A stretch of 13,899 nucleotides of DNA, taken from contig CAKTWK010000045.1 in NCBI GenBank assembly GCA_934630735.1, forward strand, positions 1 through 13,899. Direction: 5' to 3'. The stretch is from an uncultured Collinsella sp. GTDB lineage: Bacteria; Actinomycetota; Coriobacteriia; Coriobacteriales; Coriobacteriaceae. Shown here one piece after another: positions 1-6,858 of the stretch (position 1 is its first letter; every line of letters starts with the position of its first letter). The position numbers were made by a program, and so were the translations under genes. The notes under the pieces were generated by a model, which saw nothing but the letters and a program-made list of their open reading frames with translations, was not told the DNA's origin and made no database searches.

Positions 1-426
1 AACATTAAACGTCTCGACCCAACCGTCGAGCTTCCCAAATATGCCCATCCTACGGATGCCGGCCTGGACCTGCGTTCCAACGAGGATTGTATTCTGAAGC
101 CCTTTGAGCGTCGTCTGGTCTCCACAGGCCTAGCTATCGCCCTGCCCGACGGCTATGCCGGCTTCGTCCAGCCCCGCAGTGGCCTGGCCATCAAGCAAGG
201 CCTGTCTATAGTCAACACGCCGGGCCTCATCGATGCCCACTACCGAGGAGAGCTCAAAGTCATCCTCATCAACCTAGACCCCACGAACAACATCCAAATC
301 AACAAAGGCGGCCGCATCGCCCAACTTGTCATCCAAGAAGTCCCCACGGTCAACCTCGTAGAAGTAGAAGAACTAGACGAAACCGACCGAGGCAACGGAG
401 GCTTCGGCTCCAGCGGCGTAGCTTAG
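1..426 (+). CDS. dut: dUTP diphosphatase, 5'-truncated by window edge
   Basis: Hydrolyses dUTP to dUMP and pyrophosphate, which keeps uracil out of DNA and supplies dUMP for thymidylate synthesis; cytosolic, normally a homotrimer. The frame is open from base 1 to the TAG at 424-426 and gives 141 residues. All five trimeric dUTPase motifs are visible in order: DAGLDL (about residues 19-24), PRSGLA (58-63), [10 protein letters not shown] (75-84, with the catalytic Asp78 and the uracil-stacking Tyr81), GRIAQLV near 105, and the C-terminal [10 protein letters not shown] that closes over the substrate. The family is usually about 145 residues, so only a few N-terminal codons, including the start, are missing. 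The stop codon lies at the edge of the first repeat unit described below. Family assignment is firm from the motifs. Confidence 0.96.
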   Translation, partial: NIKRLDPTVELPKYAHPTDAGLDLRSNEDCILKPFERRLVSTGLAIALPDGYAGFVQPRSGLAIKQGLSIVNTPGLIDAHYRGELKVILINLDPTNNIQINKGGRIAQLVIQEVPTVNLVEVEELDETDRGNGGFGSSGVA

Positions 427-510
427 GGGCGCTCGTATCCCTCCCGCCCGCCTCTCACACATATCATTCCATGCTCAAACATTCTCGCTTCGCAGGGGCG
501 CACGGATCCC
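425..510 (+). repeat. Partial, tandem first copy of the hairpin repeat, abutting the dut stop codon
   Basis: Bases 456-493 match 527-564 at 36 of 38 positions (offset 71). The flank 425-441 matches 494-510 at 15 of 17 positions (offset 69). This is therefore a diverged direct duplication of the left half of the complete element that follows. It lacks the right half, so it cannot form the long stem on its own. The repeat unit begins right at the TAG of dut. Confidence 0.75.
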
Positions 511-511
511 G

Positions 512-609
512 CTTTCGCCTGAGCCCCACACATATCATCCCGTGCTCAAACATTCTCGCTTCGCTGCGAAACTGCGCGCGGGACGATATGTGTGGGGCTC
601 AGGCGAAAG
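512..609. repeat. Structured hairpin repeat, complete copy A
   Basis: The outer arms 512-536 and 585-609 are perfect 25-bp inverted repeats. Inside is a conserved core (532-589 including the end of the stem) that pairs again at about 538-545 with 576-583 and contains a small TTCG/CGAA hairpin. The same 58-base core recurs in inverse orientation at 790-847. Only the innermost five base pairs of the outer stem (ATATC/GATAT) are shared between copies; the rest of the stem has unrelated sequence. It is too short and too structured to be coding. It resembles REP/REPIN-type or small palindromic mobile elements in form, but I do not recognise the family. Confidence 0.85.
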
Positions 610-640
610 GGCTACATGCTTGAGATATAACAATCTTTCT

Positions 641-689
641 AGTAAGCCGACGCGACAAAGGGACGCCCCCTTTGTCGCGTCGGCTTACT
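641..689. terminator. 22-bp perfect hairpin, possible intrinsic terminator
   Basis: The arms 641-662 and 668-689 are perfectly complementary over 22 bp with a 5-base loop. The sequence is unrelated to the neighbouring repeat family. On the + strand it is followed by a T-rich but interrupted stretch (690-705), so it could end transcription coming from dut. On the other strand no U-run follows. The long perfect stem could equally be a mobile-element scar or a protein-binding palindrome. Confidence 0.5.
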
Positions 690-766
690 GTATTTATATT
701 TTCCGGTTTCACCTTTGTATCTTCTAATGGTGGGGAATCTGGCATAGCTTCTAGTACGTAAACGTA

Positions 767-870
767 GCTGCTCGGCGGAAGCCGCCCTTATATCGTTCCA
801 CGCGCAGTTTCGCAGCGAAGCGAGAATGTTTGAGCATGGAATGATATAAGGGCGGCTTCCGCCGAGCAGC
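767..870. repeat. Structured hairpin repeat, complete copy B (inverted)
   Basis: The outer arms 767-794 and 843-870 are perfect 28-bp inverted repeats. The core 790-847 is the reverse complement of the core at 532-589 apart from a few positions. Two of the differences fall in the inner stem and are compensated on the partner strand (T-A to C-G and A-T to G-C), so pairing is kept. The element ends 13 bases downstream of the glycosyltransferase stop codon and may serve as its transcription end, although no U-tract follows on the minus strand. Confidence 0.85.
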
Positions 871-883
871 GGACGTTAAGACG

Positions 884-2185
884 CTAGCGGATGTGCGCAG
901 GCTTATCGCCCCAGTAGAAGCGGCAGAAGGCTCGTTTGCGCTTTTGGGGTTTGCCTACGAGTTCCATGGTGGCGATTGCGATGTCTTCGGCTGCGTGGGG
1001 GCGGCGTAGTACTTCGCCGTTGATGAGTAGGGCTTTGAGTGATTCGGGATGGTCGTGCAGGTGTCGCAGGGTTACGATGAGCTCTCGTGCCGTGGTGACG
1101 TGCATGCTGGCGCCCATGCCGGTGAGCATGGTGGTGTTGGCCTTTTCCTGGCCATAGGACTTGCCAAGCAGGATCATCGGCAGATGTGCGCATAGGCACT
1201 CAGTGACCGTGAGTCCACCCGATTTGAGGATTGCCAGGTCGCAGCCGTGCATGAGGGCCGCCATGTCGTCGACATAGTCCAACACCGTGACGTTCTCGAG
1301 CTTCATGGCATCGAAGAGCGTCTTCAGCCGGGTGGCATACTCCACGTCTTTGCCGGGCAAAAAGACAAAGTGCATGTCTTCGAAGCTGCGCAGGAAGGGG
1401 AGCGTGTGGTCCATCGCCGCGCGAAAGCGGACGTATGGCTGAGGCAAGCTTGCACCGGCCATTACCAGCACGACGGTCTTGTCGGTGGGGAGGTTGAACC
1501 TGGCTAGCTCTTCCTCGCGATCGTAATCCGTGTCGAATCCGGCGCGAATAGGAATGCCGGTAATGCGAATCTTTGTCTCGGGTACCTTGCGCGGACGCAG
1601 CGTTTCGGCCATAAATTCGTTGGCAACACAGAATAGATCGGTGTCCTTGTGGGGCCACCAGCCCTCGACTTCGTAGTCGGTCGGTACGCAGATGACCGGA
1701 TAATCGATACCTGTAATTACGCGGGCGCCCACGGCAACATTAGCTGCTGTGATGTGCGTTGCGACCACGGCTATAGGCCTGCGGTTACGAATATATTCGT
1801 TGAAGGCGGGGAACATAATTCGCGACCATGCCGTGCCGCCACCCCAGAGCAGATGTCCCGTAAGCGTATATCGCCAGGTCAGGTCGTAAATGGGGCGCGT
1901 GGCTCCCGTAAAAGAAGCAGCGGTTTTATTGCCGTCGAATTTAATTCGTCCAAAATCAAGGATATCGAGCACTTCAATCTCTACATCCTCGGGGATGCCA
2001 TTGGTGCCGCGGATGAGGTCGAATGCCTGCGCAATCGCATTTGCGGCGGCCTTGTGGCCCGAGCCGACCGAGGCGTGCACGATGGTCACGAGAGGTTTTT
2101 GCTGAGCCAAGAGCGTGGTTTGCTCCGATTGGGGAGTGCTGTGCGTGAGCAGGGGAGCGTCGTCGCTCGTCTGCGTCTGATCCAT
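884..2185 (-). CDS. MGDG-synthase/UgtP-like glycosyltransferase (GT28 family)
   Basis: Probably transfers a sugar from a nucleotide sugar to diacylglycerol or another lipid at the inner face of the membrane, making glycolipids or lipoteichoic-acid anchors. The start chosen is the ATG at 2185, because AAGGGGAG lies 6 bases upstream; the frame extends 13 codons further to 2224 but without such a site. The product is 433 residues. The N-terminal MGDG-synthase domain has ASVGSGHKAAA at residues 38-48. The C-terminal GT28 domain shows the pattern KSGGLTVTE followed by GQEKAN, the nucleotide-sugar binding region. The first 30 residues are polar and poorly conserved in type. It is transcribed divergently from trxB and ends next to hairpin copy B. 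The exact acceptor and sugar cannot be read from sequence; MurG is less likely because of the MGDG-type N-terminus. Confidence 0.8.
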   Translation of the reverse strand: MDQTQTSDDAPLLTHSTPQSEQTTLLAQQKPLVTIVHASVGSGHKAAANAIAQAFDLIRGTNGIPEDVEIEVLDILDFGRIKFDGNKTAASFTGATRPIYDLTWRYTLTGHLLWGGGTAWSRIMFPAFNEYIRNRRPIAVVATHITAANVAVGARVITGIDYPVICVPTDYEVEGWWPHKDTDLFCVANEFMAETLRPRKVPETKIRITGIPIRAGFDTDYDREEELARFNLPTDKTVVLVMAGASLPQPYVRFRAAMDHTLPFLRSFEDMHFVFLPGKDVEYATRLKTLFDAMKLENVTVLDYVDDMAALMHGCDLAILKSGGLTVTECLCAHLPMILLGKSYGQEKANTTMLTGMGASMHVTTARELIVTLRHLHDHPESLKALLINGEVLRRPHAAEDIAIATMELVGKPQKRKRAFCRFYWGDKPAHIR

Positions 2186-2222
2186 CGATAACTCCCCTTC
2201 GACGTTGTAACACGGATTTATC

Positions 2223-2228
2223 ATTGTA
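2223..2228 (-). promoter_or_regulatory. Possible -10 box for the glycosyltransferase gene
   Basis: TACAAT on the minus strand, 37 bases before the ATG at 2185, in the 118-base divergent region with trxB. No good -35 hexamer is found 16-18 bases upstream, so this is tentative. I could not identify a convincing trxB promoter in the same interval. Confidence 0.25.
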
Positions 2229-2303
2229 GTGCATGAGTGTCACGTTCACGTAAATTTGGGTATGAGCGCAAAGAACGACAACGTTTCGACGAGAGGACTC
2301 TTC

Positions 2304-3242
2304 ATGATTACCGATCAGACAATCGATGTTGCGATTATCGGCGGCGGCCCCGCGGGCTATGCTGCCGCCATTTATGCGGCGCGCGCCAACCTGACGACGA
2401 CTGTCCTTGAGCAGGGCATGTCGGGCGGACAGATTGCTACGAGCAACGAGATTGAGAATTATCCTGGCATTCCGCTGCTGAGCGGTGTCGAACTTGGTGA
2501 GCGGTTCCAACAGCATGCTGAAGGCCTGGGGGCTCAGGTTGAATGGAGTATGGTGACGGGCGTCGATTACGATGCCGATGCGGCTCAATTTACCATCCAT
2601 CATGATATAGGCGACATAGCAGCCAAGAGCGTCATTGCGTGCATGGGCGCCACGCCGCGTCCTGCGGGTTTTGTCGGCGAGGACACGTATCGCGGTCGTG
2701 GCGTTTCGTACTGCGCGACGTGTGACGGCATGTTCTTCCGTGGCAAACAGGTCTTTGTTATCGGAGGCGGCAATTCAGCATGCGAGGAGGCACTGTTCCT
2801 GTCCGACATTGCCAGCAGCGTGACTATCGTGCTGCGTCGCGATCAGTTCCGTGCACCCGAGGGCGTTGTGAATAAGGTGCTTGCTAAGGACAATATTTCA
2901 GTTAGGTACCAAACTAGTATTGTTGAGCTTTCTGGTGAAGCGATGCCCACGACAATCACGTTCAAGAACAATGCGACTGGTGAAATGCACACTGAGTCCT
3001 TTGAACCTGGCACATTTGGCATTTTTGTCTTTACGGGGACGCAGCCACATACCGAGCTTGTTGAGCATCTCGTCGATTTGGCTCCCGACGGCGGCATTGT
3101 TACCGACGATTCGATGGCCACCCGTACGCCCGGCTTATTCGCAGCTGGCGATGTCCGTTCCAAGCGTTTACGCCAGGTTGTGACCGCGGTTTCTGACGGA
3201 GCCATAGCTGCAACCAGCGCATACGCTTTCCTACACGGATAA
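2304..3242 (+). CDS. trxB: Thioredoxin-disulfide reductase
   Basis: FAD flavoprotein that uses NADPH to reduce thioredoxin, maintaining cytosolic thiols. It has 312 residues, the usual length. The start is the ATG at 2304 with GAGAGGA 6 bases upstream; the frame is open 25 codons further upstream, but that part is unlike any TrxR N-terminus. Features in order are the FAD-binding GGGPAGYAAAIYAARANL near residues 13-30, the redox-active CATC (Cys137 and Cys140), the NADPH-binding GGGNSACEEA, and the C-terminal FAD motif AAGDVRSKRLRQVVTA. No thioredoxin gene is adjacent. The DUF1836 gene follows after 154 bases and may or may not be cotranscribed. The CxxC spacing and length place it in the low-molecular-weight bacterial class rather than among alkyl hydroperoxide reductase F proteins. 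Confidence 0.95.
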   Translation: MITDQTIDVAIIGGGPAGYAAAIYAARANLTTTVLEQGMSGGQIATSNEIENYPGIPLLSGVELGERFQQHAEGLGAQVEWSMVTGVDYDADAAQFTIHHDIGDIAAKSVIACMGATPRPAGFVGEDTYRGRGVSYCATCDGMFFRGKQVFVIGGGNSACEEALFLSDIASSVTIVLRRDQFRAPEGVVNKVLAKDNISVRYQTSIVELSGEAMPTTITFKNNATGEMHTESFEPGTFGIFVFTGTQPHTELVEHLVDLAPDGGIVTDDSMATRTPGLFAAGDVRSKRLRQVVTAVSDGAIAATSAYAFLHG

Positions 3243-3245
3243 GTA

Positions 3246-3275
3246 CGATAATATATCTTATGTAAGATTGTTATC
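3246..3275. promoter_or_regulatory. AT-rich imperfect palindrome between trxB and DUF1836
   Basis: A 6-bp inverted repeat, ATCTTA (3255-3260) and TAAGAT (3263-3268), is flanked by GATAA and TTATC, forming a longer imperfect palindrome just after the trxB stop. It could be an operator for the downstream gene or a weak terminator-like hairpin. The protein that would bind it is unknown. Confidence 0.3.
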
Positions 3276-3396
3276 TTTAAACAGAGTGGCTGAACGGTGC
3301 ATCAATGTGCCGCCCAACCACCTTTACTTTGCAGCAATGTGGTATGCAAAACTAGATAACCTAGAATACAATATAGAAAACGAACGGAGGCCTCTT

Positions 3397-4008
3397 TTGA
3401 ACCACGCTAAACATGTTATCCCGATGTCCGATACATCGGTCAGCATTAAGCCGGAGGATATTCAGCCGACGGTGCTGCCGGATGCCTTTATTCAGTCCGA
3501 TACGGTGCGTAAACTCAACGCGTTGAGCCTGCCGCGCTATGAACAGCTGCCCAATGTAACGCTCTATCGCGATCAGGTTATTGAATATGTTGCGCTGTGG
3601 ATGGAGCCGCTTTCGATTTGCGTAGAGCAGCCCGTTATCACGCCATCGATGATCAATAACTACGTGAAGGTCGGTCTCGTTCCTGCTCCGGTTAAAAAGC
3701 AGTATGGCCGTGAGCAGATTGCGCGTCTCATCGCCATTTGTATCTTTAAGCAGGTGCTGCCCATCGCGGCAGTCCAAGCGCTCTTTAATATTCAGCGCTT
3801 GAGCTACGACGCTCCTACGGCTTTCGATTATGTAGTCGACCAACTTGAGGCATCGATTCGTGCGGCGTTTTCCGTCGAGCAGACTCCCGTGCCCGATACC
3901 GCACATCAGGTTACGCGCGAGTCGCTGCTCGTGCGCAGTGCGGTTTCGTCCTTCGTTTCGAAGGCGTACCTGATGAGCTATCTCAAGTTCAATGGGTTTA
4001 ATAGCTAA
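3397..4008 (+). CDS. DUF1836 family MerR-like HTH protein
   Basis: Probable DNA-binding regulator of unknown target. The start chosen is the TTG at 3397, because GGAGG lies 6 bases upstream. The first in-frame ATG (3424) has no ribosome-binding site, and the open frame upstream to 3268 has no site and no plausible protein character. This gives 203 residues. The DUF1836 core is recognisable from about residue 50: LPNVTLYRDQVIEYV, then the helix-turn-helix ITPSMINNYVKVGLVPAPVKKQYGREQIARL (about 81-111), whose second part resembles the MerR wing, then KQVLPIAAVQALF. No effector domain is seen at the C-terminus. G+C is near 50%, the lowest among the genes here. It is followed by a strong hairpin at 4021-4061. 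Confidence 0.8.
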   Translation: MNHAKHVIPMSDTSVSIKPEDIQPTVLPDAFIQSDTVRKLNALSLPRYEQLPNVTLYRDQVIEYVALWMEPLSICVEQPVITPSMINNYVKVGLVPAPVKKQYGREQIARLIAICIFKQVLPIAAVQALFNIQRLSYDAPTAFDYVVDQLEASIRAAFSVEQTPVPDTAHQVTRESLLVRSAVSSFVSKAYLMSYLKFNGFNS

Positions 4009-4020
4009 CCGAGGCATAAG

Positions 4021-4061
4021 ACGGGCGGGATAAAGAGCCATTGGCCCCTTATCCCGCCCGT
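4021..4061. terminator. Bidirectional terminator hairpin between DUF1836 and degV
   Basis: The arms 4021-4033 and 4049-4061 form a 13-bp perfect GC-rich stem with a 15-base loop. It sits 12 bases after the DUF1836 stop and 19 bases from the end of the convergent degV gene. The T-run after it on the + strand (GCGTTTGTCT) is short, so its strength is uncertain, but its position suits a shared terminator. Confidence 0.65.
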
Positions 4062-4080
4062 GCGTTTGTCTAGTTGGGCA

Positions 4081-4947
4081 TTATCGGCCCGAAGCCACGC
4101 CCATGCCGTAGCCGATAATGAGGCCGTGCATCTCGGCATAATATGAATCTAGCCCGTTACAGGGCATGATGATAGTCTTGGAGCCTGGCCAGCGCTCCAC
4201 AATGCGGCTGGCAAGTGCCTGGGCGCCTACCTCATTCTCGACATGGTCGATAACGACCTCGCCGCCGGTAAAGCCCTCGGCCTCCATGGTATCGACAATC
4301 TTGCCAAGCATCTTCTTTTCGCCACGGGTGTGACCTACGAGCTTAATCTCCCCCGCCTCGCTTGCTGTGCCTAAAACTCGAATATTGAGTTTATTGGCGA
4401 TGACCCCGGCTGCTTTGGGAATACGTCCGGCCTTCGCAAGGTTTTCGTAATTGCACAAACTAAAGAGGATCTTGCTGTTTTGCTCGAGACTATCGAAGTA
4501 AGCGCAGGCGTCTTCAAAGGAAACATCCGGGTTGCTCGCAAGATAACGGTCGAACAGCAGGAAGATCAAATCCATTTTGCCGCCGGCTCCGCGTGAATTG
4601 ACCAGATGAATTTGTCGGTCCGGCTCTTCGGCAAGTACCACGTCACGTGCGGTGGCCGCGGCATTGTAGCTTCCCGAGACGCCCTCGGAGATGGGCATGC
4701 AAATCGTCTTGTCGGCAAGCTTAAAGAGTTCGGCCCACTCCCCTACGCTTGGACAGGCGCTCGAAGAAGCGCTCGACTCCGCCTGCACGGCGAAATTGAG
4801 CTCGTGAACGTCGAGCGAGAGGTCGTCGACAAACTCACGCTCCCCCACTCGGATCTTAAGGGGTGCAAATGCAAAGGTGGTATGAGGTGCGGTTGGCTGC
4901 CAATCGCGAAGATTGCAGCTCGAATCGGAGATAAGCGCCCAGCTCAT
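4081..4947 (-). CDS. DegV family fatty-acid-binding protein
   Basis: DegV proteins bind a fatty acid in the cytosol; in Gram-positive bacteria FakB-type members present exogenous fatty acids to the kinase FakA for entry into phospholipid synthesis. The product is 288 residues, the normal length, with AAAGGA 8 bases upstream of the ATG at 4947. Visible family features are the N-terminal SDSSCNL (residues 7-13), whose serines hold the carboxylate, the middle ISEGVSGSYNAA, and a C-terminal YYAEMHGLIIGYG segment of the CSYYAEKGGLLIG type found in some Firmicute and Coriobacterial members. No fakA is present in the window. It is separated from the upstream hydrolase gene by that gene's terminator, so it is likely transcribed from its own promoter (TATAAT at 4977-4982). 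Family is firm; the ligand is not known. Confidence 0.9.
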   Translation of the reverse strand: MSWALISDSSCNLRDWQPTAPHTTFAFAPLKIRVGEREFVDDLSLDVHELNFAVQAESSASSSACPSVGEWAELFKLADKTICMPISEGVSGSYNAAATARDVVLAEEPDRQIHLVNSRGAGGKMDLIFLLFDRYLASNPDVSFEDACAYFDSLEQNSKILFSLCNYENLAKAGRIPKAAGVIANKLNIRVLGTASEAGEIKLVGHTRGEKKMLGKIVDTMEAEGFTGGEVVIDHVENEVGAQALASRIVERWPGSKTIIMPCNGLDSYYAEMHGLIIGYGMGVASGR

Positions 4948-4976
4948 TGAGGGTCCTTTCTATTTGTTCCTCAACA

Positions 4977-4982
4977 ATTATA
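4977..4982 (-). promoter_or_regulatory. -10 box for degV
   Basis: A consensus TATAAT on the minus strand, 29 bases before the degV ATG. The hexamer 17 bases upstream (5000-5005, read GTCCAA) matches the -35 consensus poorly and overlaps the 15-bp palindrome described next, which suggests a regulated promoter. Confidence 0.4.
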
Positions 4983-5001
4983 GCCATCTTTCAGATCGAT
5001 T

Positions 5002-5038
5002 GGACGGCTATCTAGTTTTGAATACTAGATAGCCGTCC
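5002..5038. promoter_or_regulatory. 15-bp perfect inverted repeat upstream of degV, likely operator or leader hairpin
   Basis: The arms 5002-5016 and 5024-5038 are perfectly complementary with a 7-base loop. No U-run follows on either strand, so it does not look like an intrinsic terminator, and the nearby hydrolase gene already has one at 5072-5102. Its inner arm overlaps the -35 position of the degV promoter candidate. An operator is the simplest reading. Confidence 0.45.
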
Positions 5039-5063
5039 TGACCTAAAGGCAAACGGTAGGGGC

Positions 5064-5102
5064 AAAAAGAATGGGCCTCGTGACTCAAGATCACGAGGCC
5101 CA
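5064..5102 (-). terminator. Rho-independent terminator of the pgsA-to-nlpC cluster
   Basis: On the minus strand, 23 bases after the hydrolase stop, a 12-bp perfect stem (5091-5102 with 5072-5083, 7-base loop) is followed directly by the U-rich run TTCTTTTTG. This is the textbook layout of an intrinsic terminator and marks the end of the five-gene cluster. Confidence 0.85.
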
Positions 5103-5125
5103 CGTTCGTTCGCTGTAACAATAAA

Positions 5126-6259
5126 TTAGTAGCGTACGAAGATGTAGTTGTTGTTCATACCGGCTGCGACGGAGCTGATGATAACGCCCGTCTTGTAGTC
5201 GGAAGCATGGATCATCTGGCCGTTACCAATGTAGATGCCGGTGTGATAAGAGTTAACCACGACGTCGCCAGGCTGGGGATCGGACACGCGGGTCCAGCCC
5301 ATGAAGGTGCCCGTGGTGCCAAGGCGGCAATAACGGCCCGTGAGGCAGTAGCTTACAAAGCCGGAGCAGTCAAAGCTGTTCGGTCCAATACCGCCCCAAG
5401 AATAAGCATAACCGAGCTTGCTGTAGGCGCGCGAAACAACGGAGCCACCATCAACAGATTGACTCGGTGCTGAGGGCGTGGGTGCCGGAGCGGGCGTGGG
5501 GGCAGGCTGCGGCGTGGGAGCCGGCGTGTTGCCGCCCTGGTTGTTGTTATTGTTGGTCTGGCCGCCATTGTTGGTCGTGCCGCCACCATTATTGGTGTTC
5601 TCGGTCGTACCAGCGGTGTCGTTGCTCACCGTGGCCTTTTCGGCAGTGCTGGCGTTGATACCCGCCTGCAGCGCGGCGTTGGCCTCGGCCTCGGCAGCAA
5701 GCTCGGCCTGCAACTGTGAATCCAGGGAGTTCACGACACTCTGGGCCTCAGCCTGCTGGGCATTGAGCTCGTCGACCTTCTTCTGCGTCGCGGCGACGTT
5801 CTTCTCCTGCTCGGTCTGCTTATCGGTGAGCTGCTGCTTAAGGTCCTTGACCTCCTGAATGGTCTGGGCCTGCTTGTCGGACACCTTGCCGTAGTAGAAC
5901 AGACGGTTGAGCATGTCGCCCAGATCGTCGACGCCCGTCAGAACCTGAAGGAGACTCAGACCGCCGGTCTTGTACTCACCAGCAACGTAGTTAGAGAGCT
6001 TGGCCTGGCCTTCGGCGATCTCTTGCTGCTTTTGCGTGATCTCGCCTGCAGTCTGATCAAGCTCCTGCGTCTGTGCAGAGAGTTCTTCATGAATTTGCTG
6101 GGTTTGCGTGCCGATCTGCTCGAGCTTGGTACGAGCAGCGGCAAGGTCGGATGCGGTATCGGCGTAGGCCGGAGCCACGAGGCCCAGGCCCAAAACACAA
6201 GCGAGGGTTGCCGTAGCAGCGCAGCGTGCCATGTTTTTGTGCGTGTTTGCTGTGCGCAT
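5126..6259 (-). CDS. Secreted NlpC/P60 peptidoglycan endopeptidase with N-terminal coiled coil
   Basis: Probably a cell-wall hydrolase cutting D-Glu/meso-DAP-type peptide bonds, acting outside the membrane. It has 377 residues, with the start ATG at 6259 preceded by AAGGAAG. An N-terminal signal peptide ends at APAYA (cleavage after about residue 33). Residues about 35-200 are Gln/Glu/Ala-rich with heptad character, a long coiled coil as in RipA, CwlO and PcsB-type hydrolases, where it controls activity or contacts FtsEX. A low-complexity linker rich in Asn, Gly, Thr and Pro-Ala follows (about 205-262), then an NlpC/P60 domain from 271 to the end with Cys298 in DCSG, His339 in YHTGIYIG and His351 in MIHAS as the catalytic triad. 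It follows apt by 32 bases and is last in the cluster. FtsEX genes are not in the window. Confidence 0.92.
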   Translation of the reverse strand: MRTANTHKNMARCAATATLACVLGLGLVAPAYADTASDLAAARTKLEQIGTQTQQIHEELSAQTQELDQTAGEITQKQQEIAEGQAKLSNYVAGEYKTGGLSLLQVLTGVDDLGDMLNRLFYYGKVSDKQAQTIQEVKDLKQQLTDKQTEQEKNVAATQKKVDELNAQQAEAQSVVNSLDSQLQAELAAEAEANAALQAGINASTAEKATVSNDTAGTTENTNNGGGTTNNGGQTNNNNNQGGNTPAPTPQPAPTPAPAPTPSAPSQSVDGGSVVSRAYSKLGYAYSWGGIGPNSFDCSGFVSYCLTGRYCRLGTTGTFMGWTRVSDPQPGDVVVNSYHTGIYIGNGQMIHASDYKTGVIISSVAAGMNNNYIFVRY

Positions 6260-6291
6260 GAAGCTTCCTTTCCGGTATCTAAGGGTAGCGG

Positions 6292-6822
6292 CTAGTCCAC
6301 CGTTACCAGGCTAAAGAGCTCAACGTCCTCGTTAGAAGGCGTGAGCTTCTTGCGCGGGTTGAGAAACGCAAGCTCAAGGATACAACCGTAGCCCACAAGC
6401 TTTGCGCCCATATCTCGCACCAGTTTACCTGTTGCCTCGACGGTTCCGCCCGTCGCGACCAAGTCGTCCAGAATCAACACGGTATCTTTAGAGGTAATGG
6501 CATCGGCGTGGATCTCGATGGAATCCGTTCCATACTCGAGCTCGTAGCTCTCGCTGACCGTCTTGCGCGGCAGTTTGCCCGGCTTACGTGCGGGAACAAA
6601 GCCGGCACCCAGAGCGACGGCAACGGGCACACCGACCATAAAGCCGCGGGCCTCGGGTCCTACGACCTTGGTAATACCCATATCGGCAAAATGCTCGGCC
6701 AGGGCATCCACCATGGCCTTCAGGGCCTCGGGATTGCCAAAGAGTGGCGTGATGTCCTTAAATACGACTCCGGGCTCGGGATAGTCGGGGATATCGACGA
6801 TATGAGATTCGAAGTCGTACAT
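6292..6822 (-). CDS. apt: Adenine phosphoribosyltransferase
   Basis: Salvages adenine by joining it to PRPP to make AMP; cytosolic. The start is placed at the ATG at 6822, because AAAGGT lies 6 bases upstream; the frame opens five codons earlier at 6837, where the ribosome-binding sequence would itself be coding. The product is 176 residues, the normal length for Apt. It begins with the typical YPEPGVVFKDITPLF (about 14-28), has the hood-region VGPEARGF (54-61) and KPGKLPRKT, and carries the PRPP-binding loop VLILDDLVATGGT (115-127). It lies 36 bases after the MerR gene and 32 before the hydrolase, all on the same strand, so it is probably cotranscribed. All key residues are present. Confidence 0.95.
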   Translation of the reverse strand: MYDFESHIVDIPDYPEPGVVFKDITPLFGNPEALKAMVDALAEHFADMGITKVVGPEARGFMVGVPVAVALGAGFVPARKPGKLPRKTVSESYELEYGTDSIEIHADAITSKDTVLILDDLVATGGTVEATGKLVRDMGAKLVGYGCILELAFLNPRKKLTPSNEDVELFSLVTVD

Positions 6823-6858
6823 GGCGTGACCTTTCATGGATTGCCGGGTGAACGGCGG

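Larger units (their letters stand above)
427..883. other. Gene-free repeat-rich interval between dut and the glycosyltransferase
   Basis: This 457-base stretch holds the partial repeat, copy A, the 22-bp hairpin and copy B, separated by short spacers. No convincing gene is present: the only open frame of note (542-727) runs straight through two hairpins, has no ribosome-binding site and looks like no known protein. Dut (+) and the glycosyltransferase (-) converge on this interval, so it is a collecting point for hairpin elements between two 3' ends. Confidence 0.7.

Noticed and set aside
542..727. Possible 61-residue protein in the repeat region
   Set aside because: Runs through the loop and stem of copy A and the 22-bp hairpin, with no ribosome-binding site and no sensible composition.
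5002..5038. Palindrome as a second terminator of the hydrolase cluster
   Set aside because: No U-run on either strand, and a clear terminator for that cluster already lies at 5064-5102.
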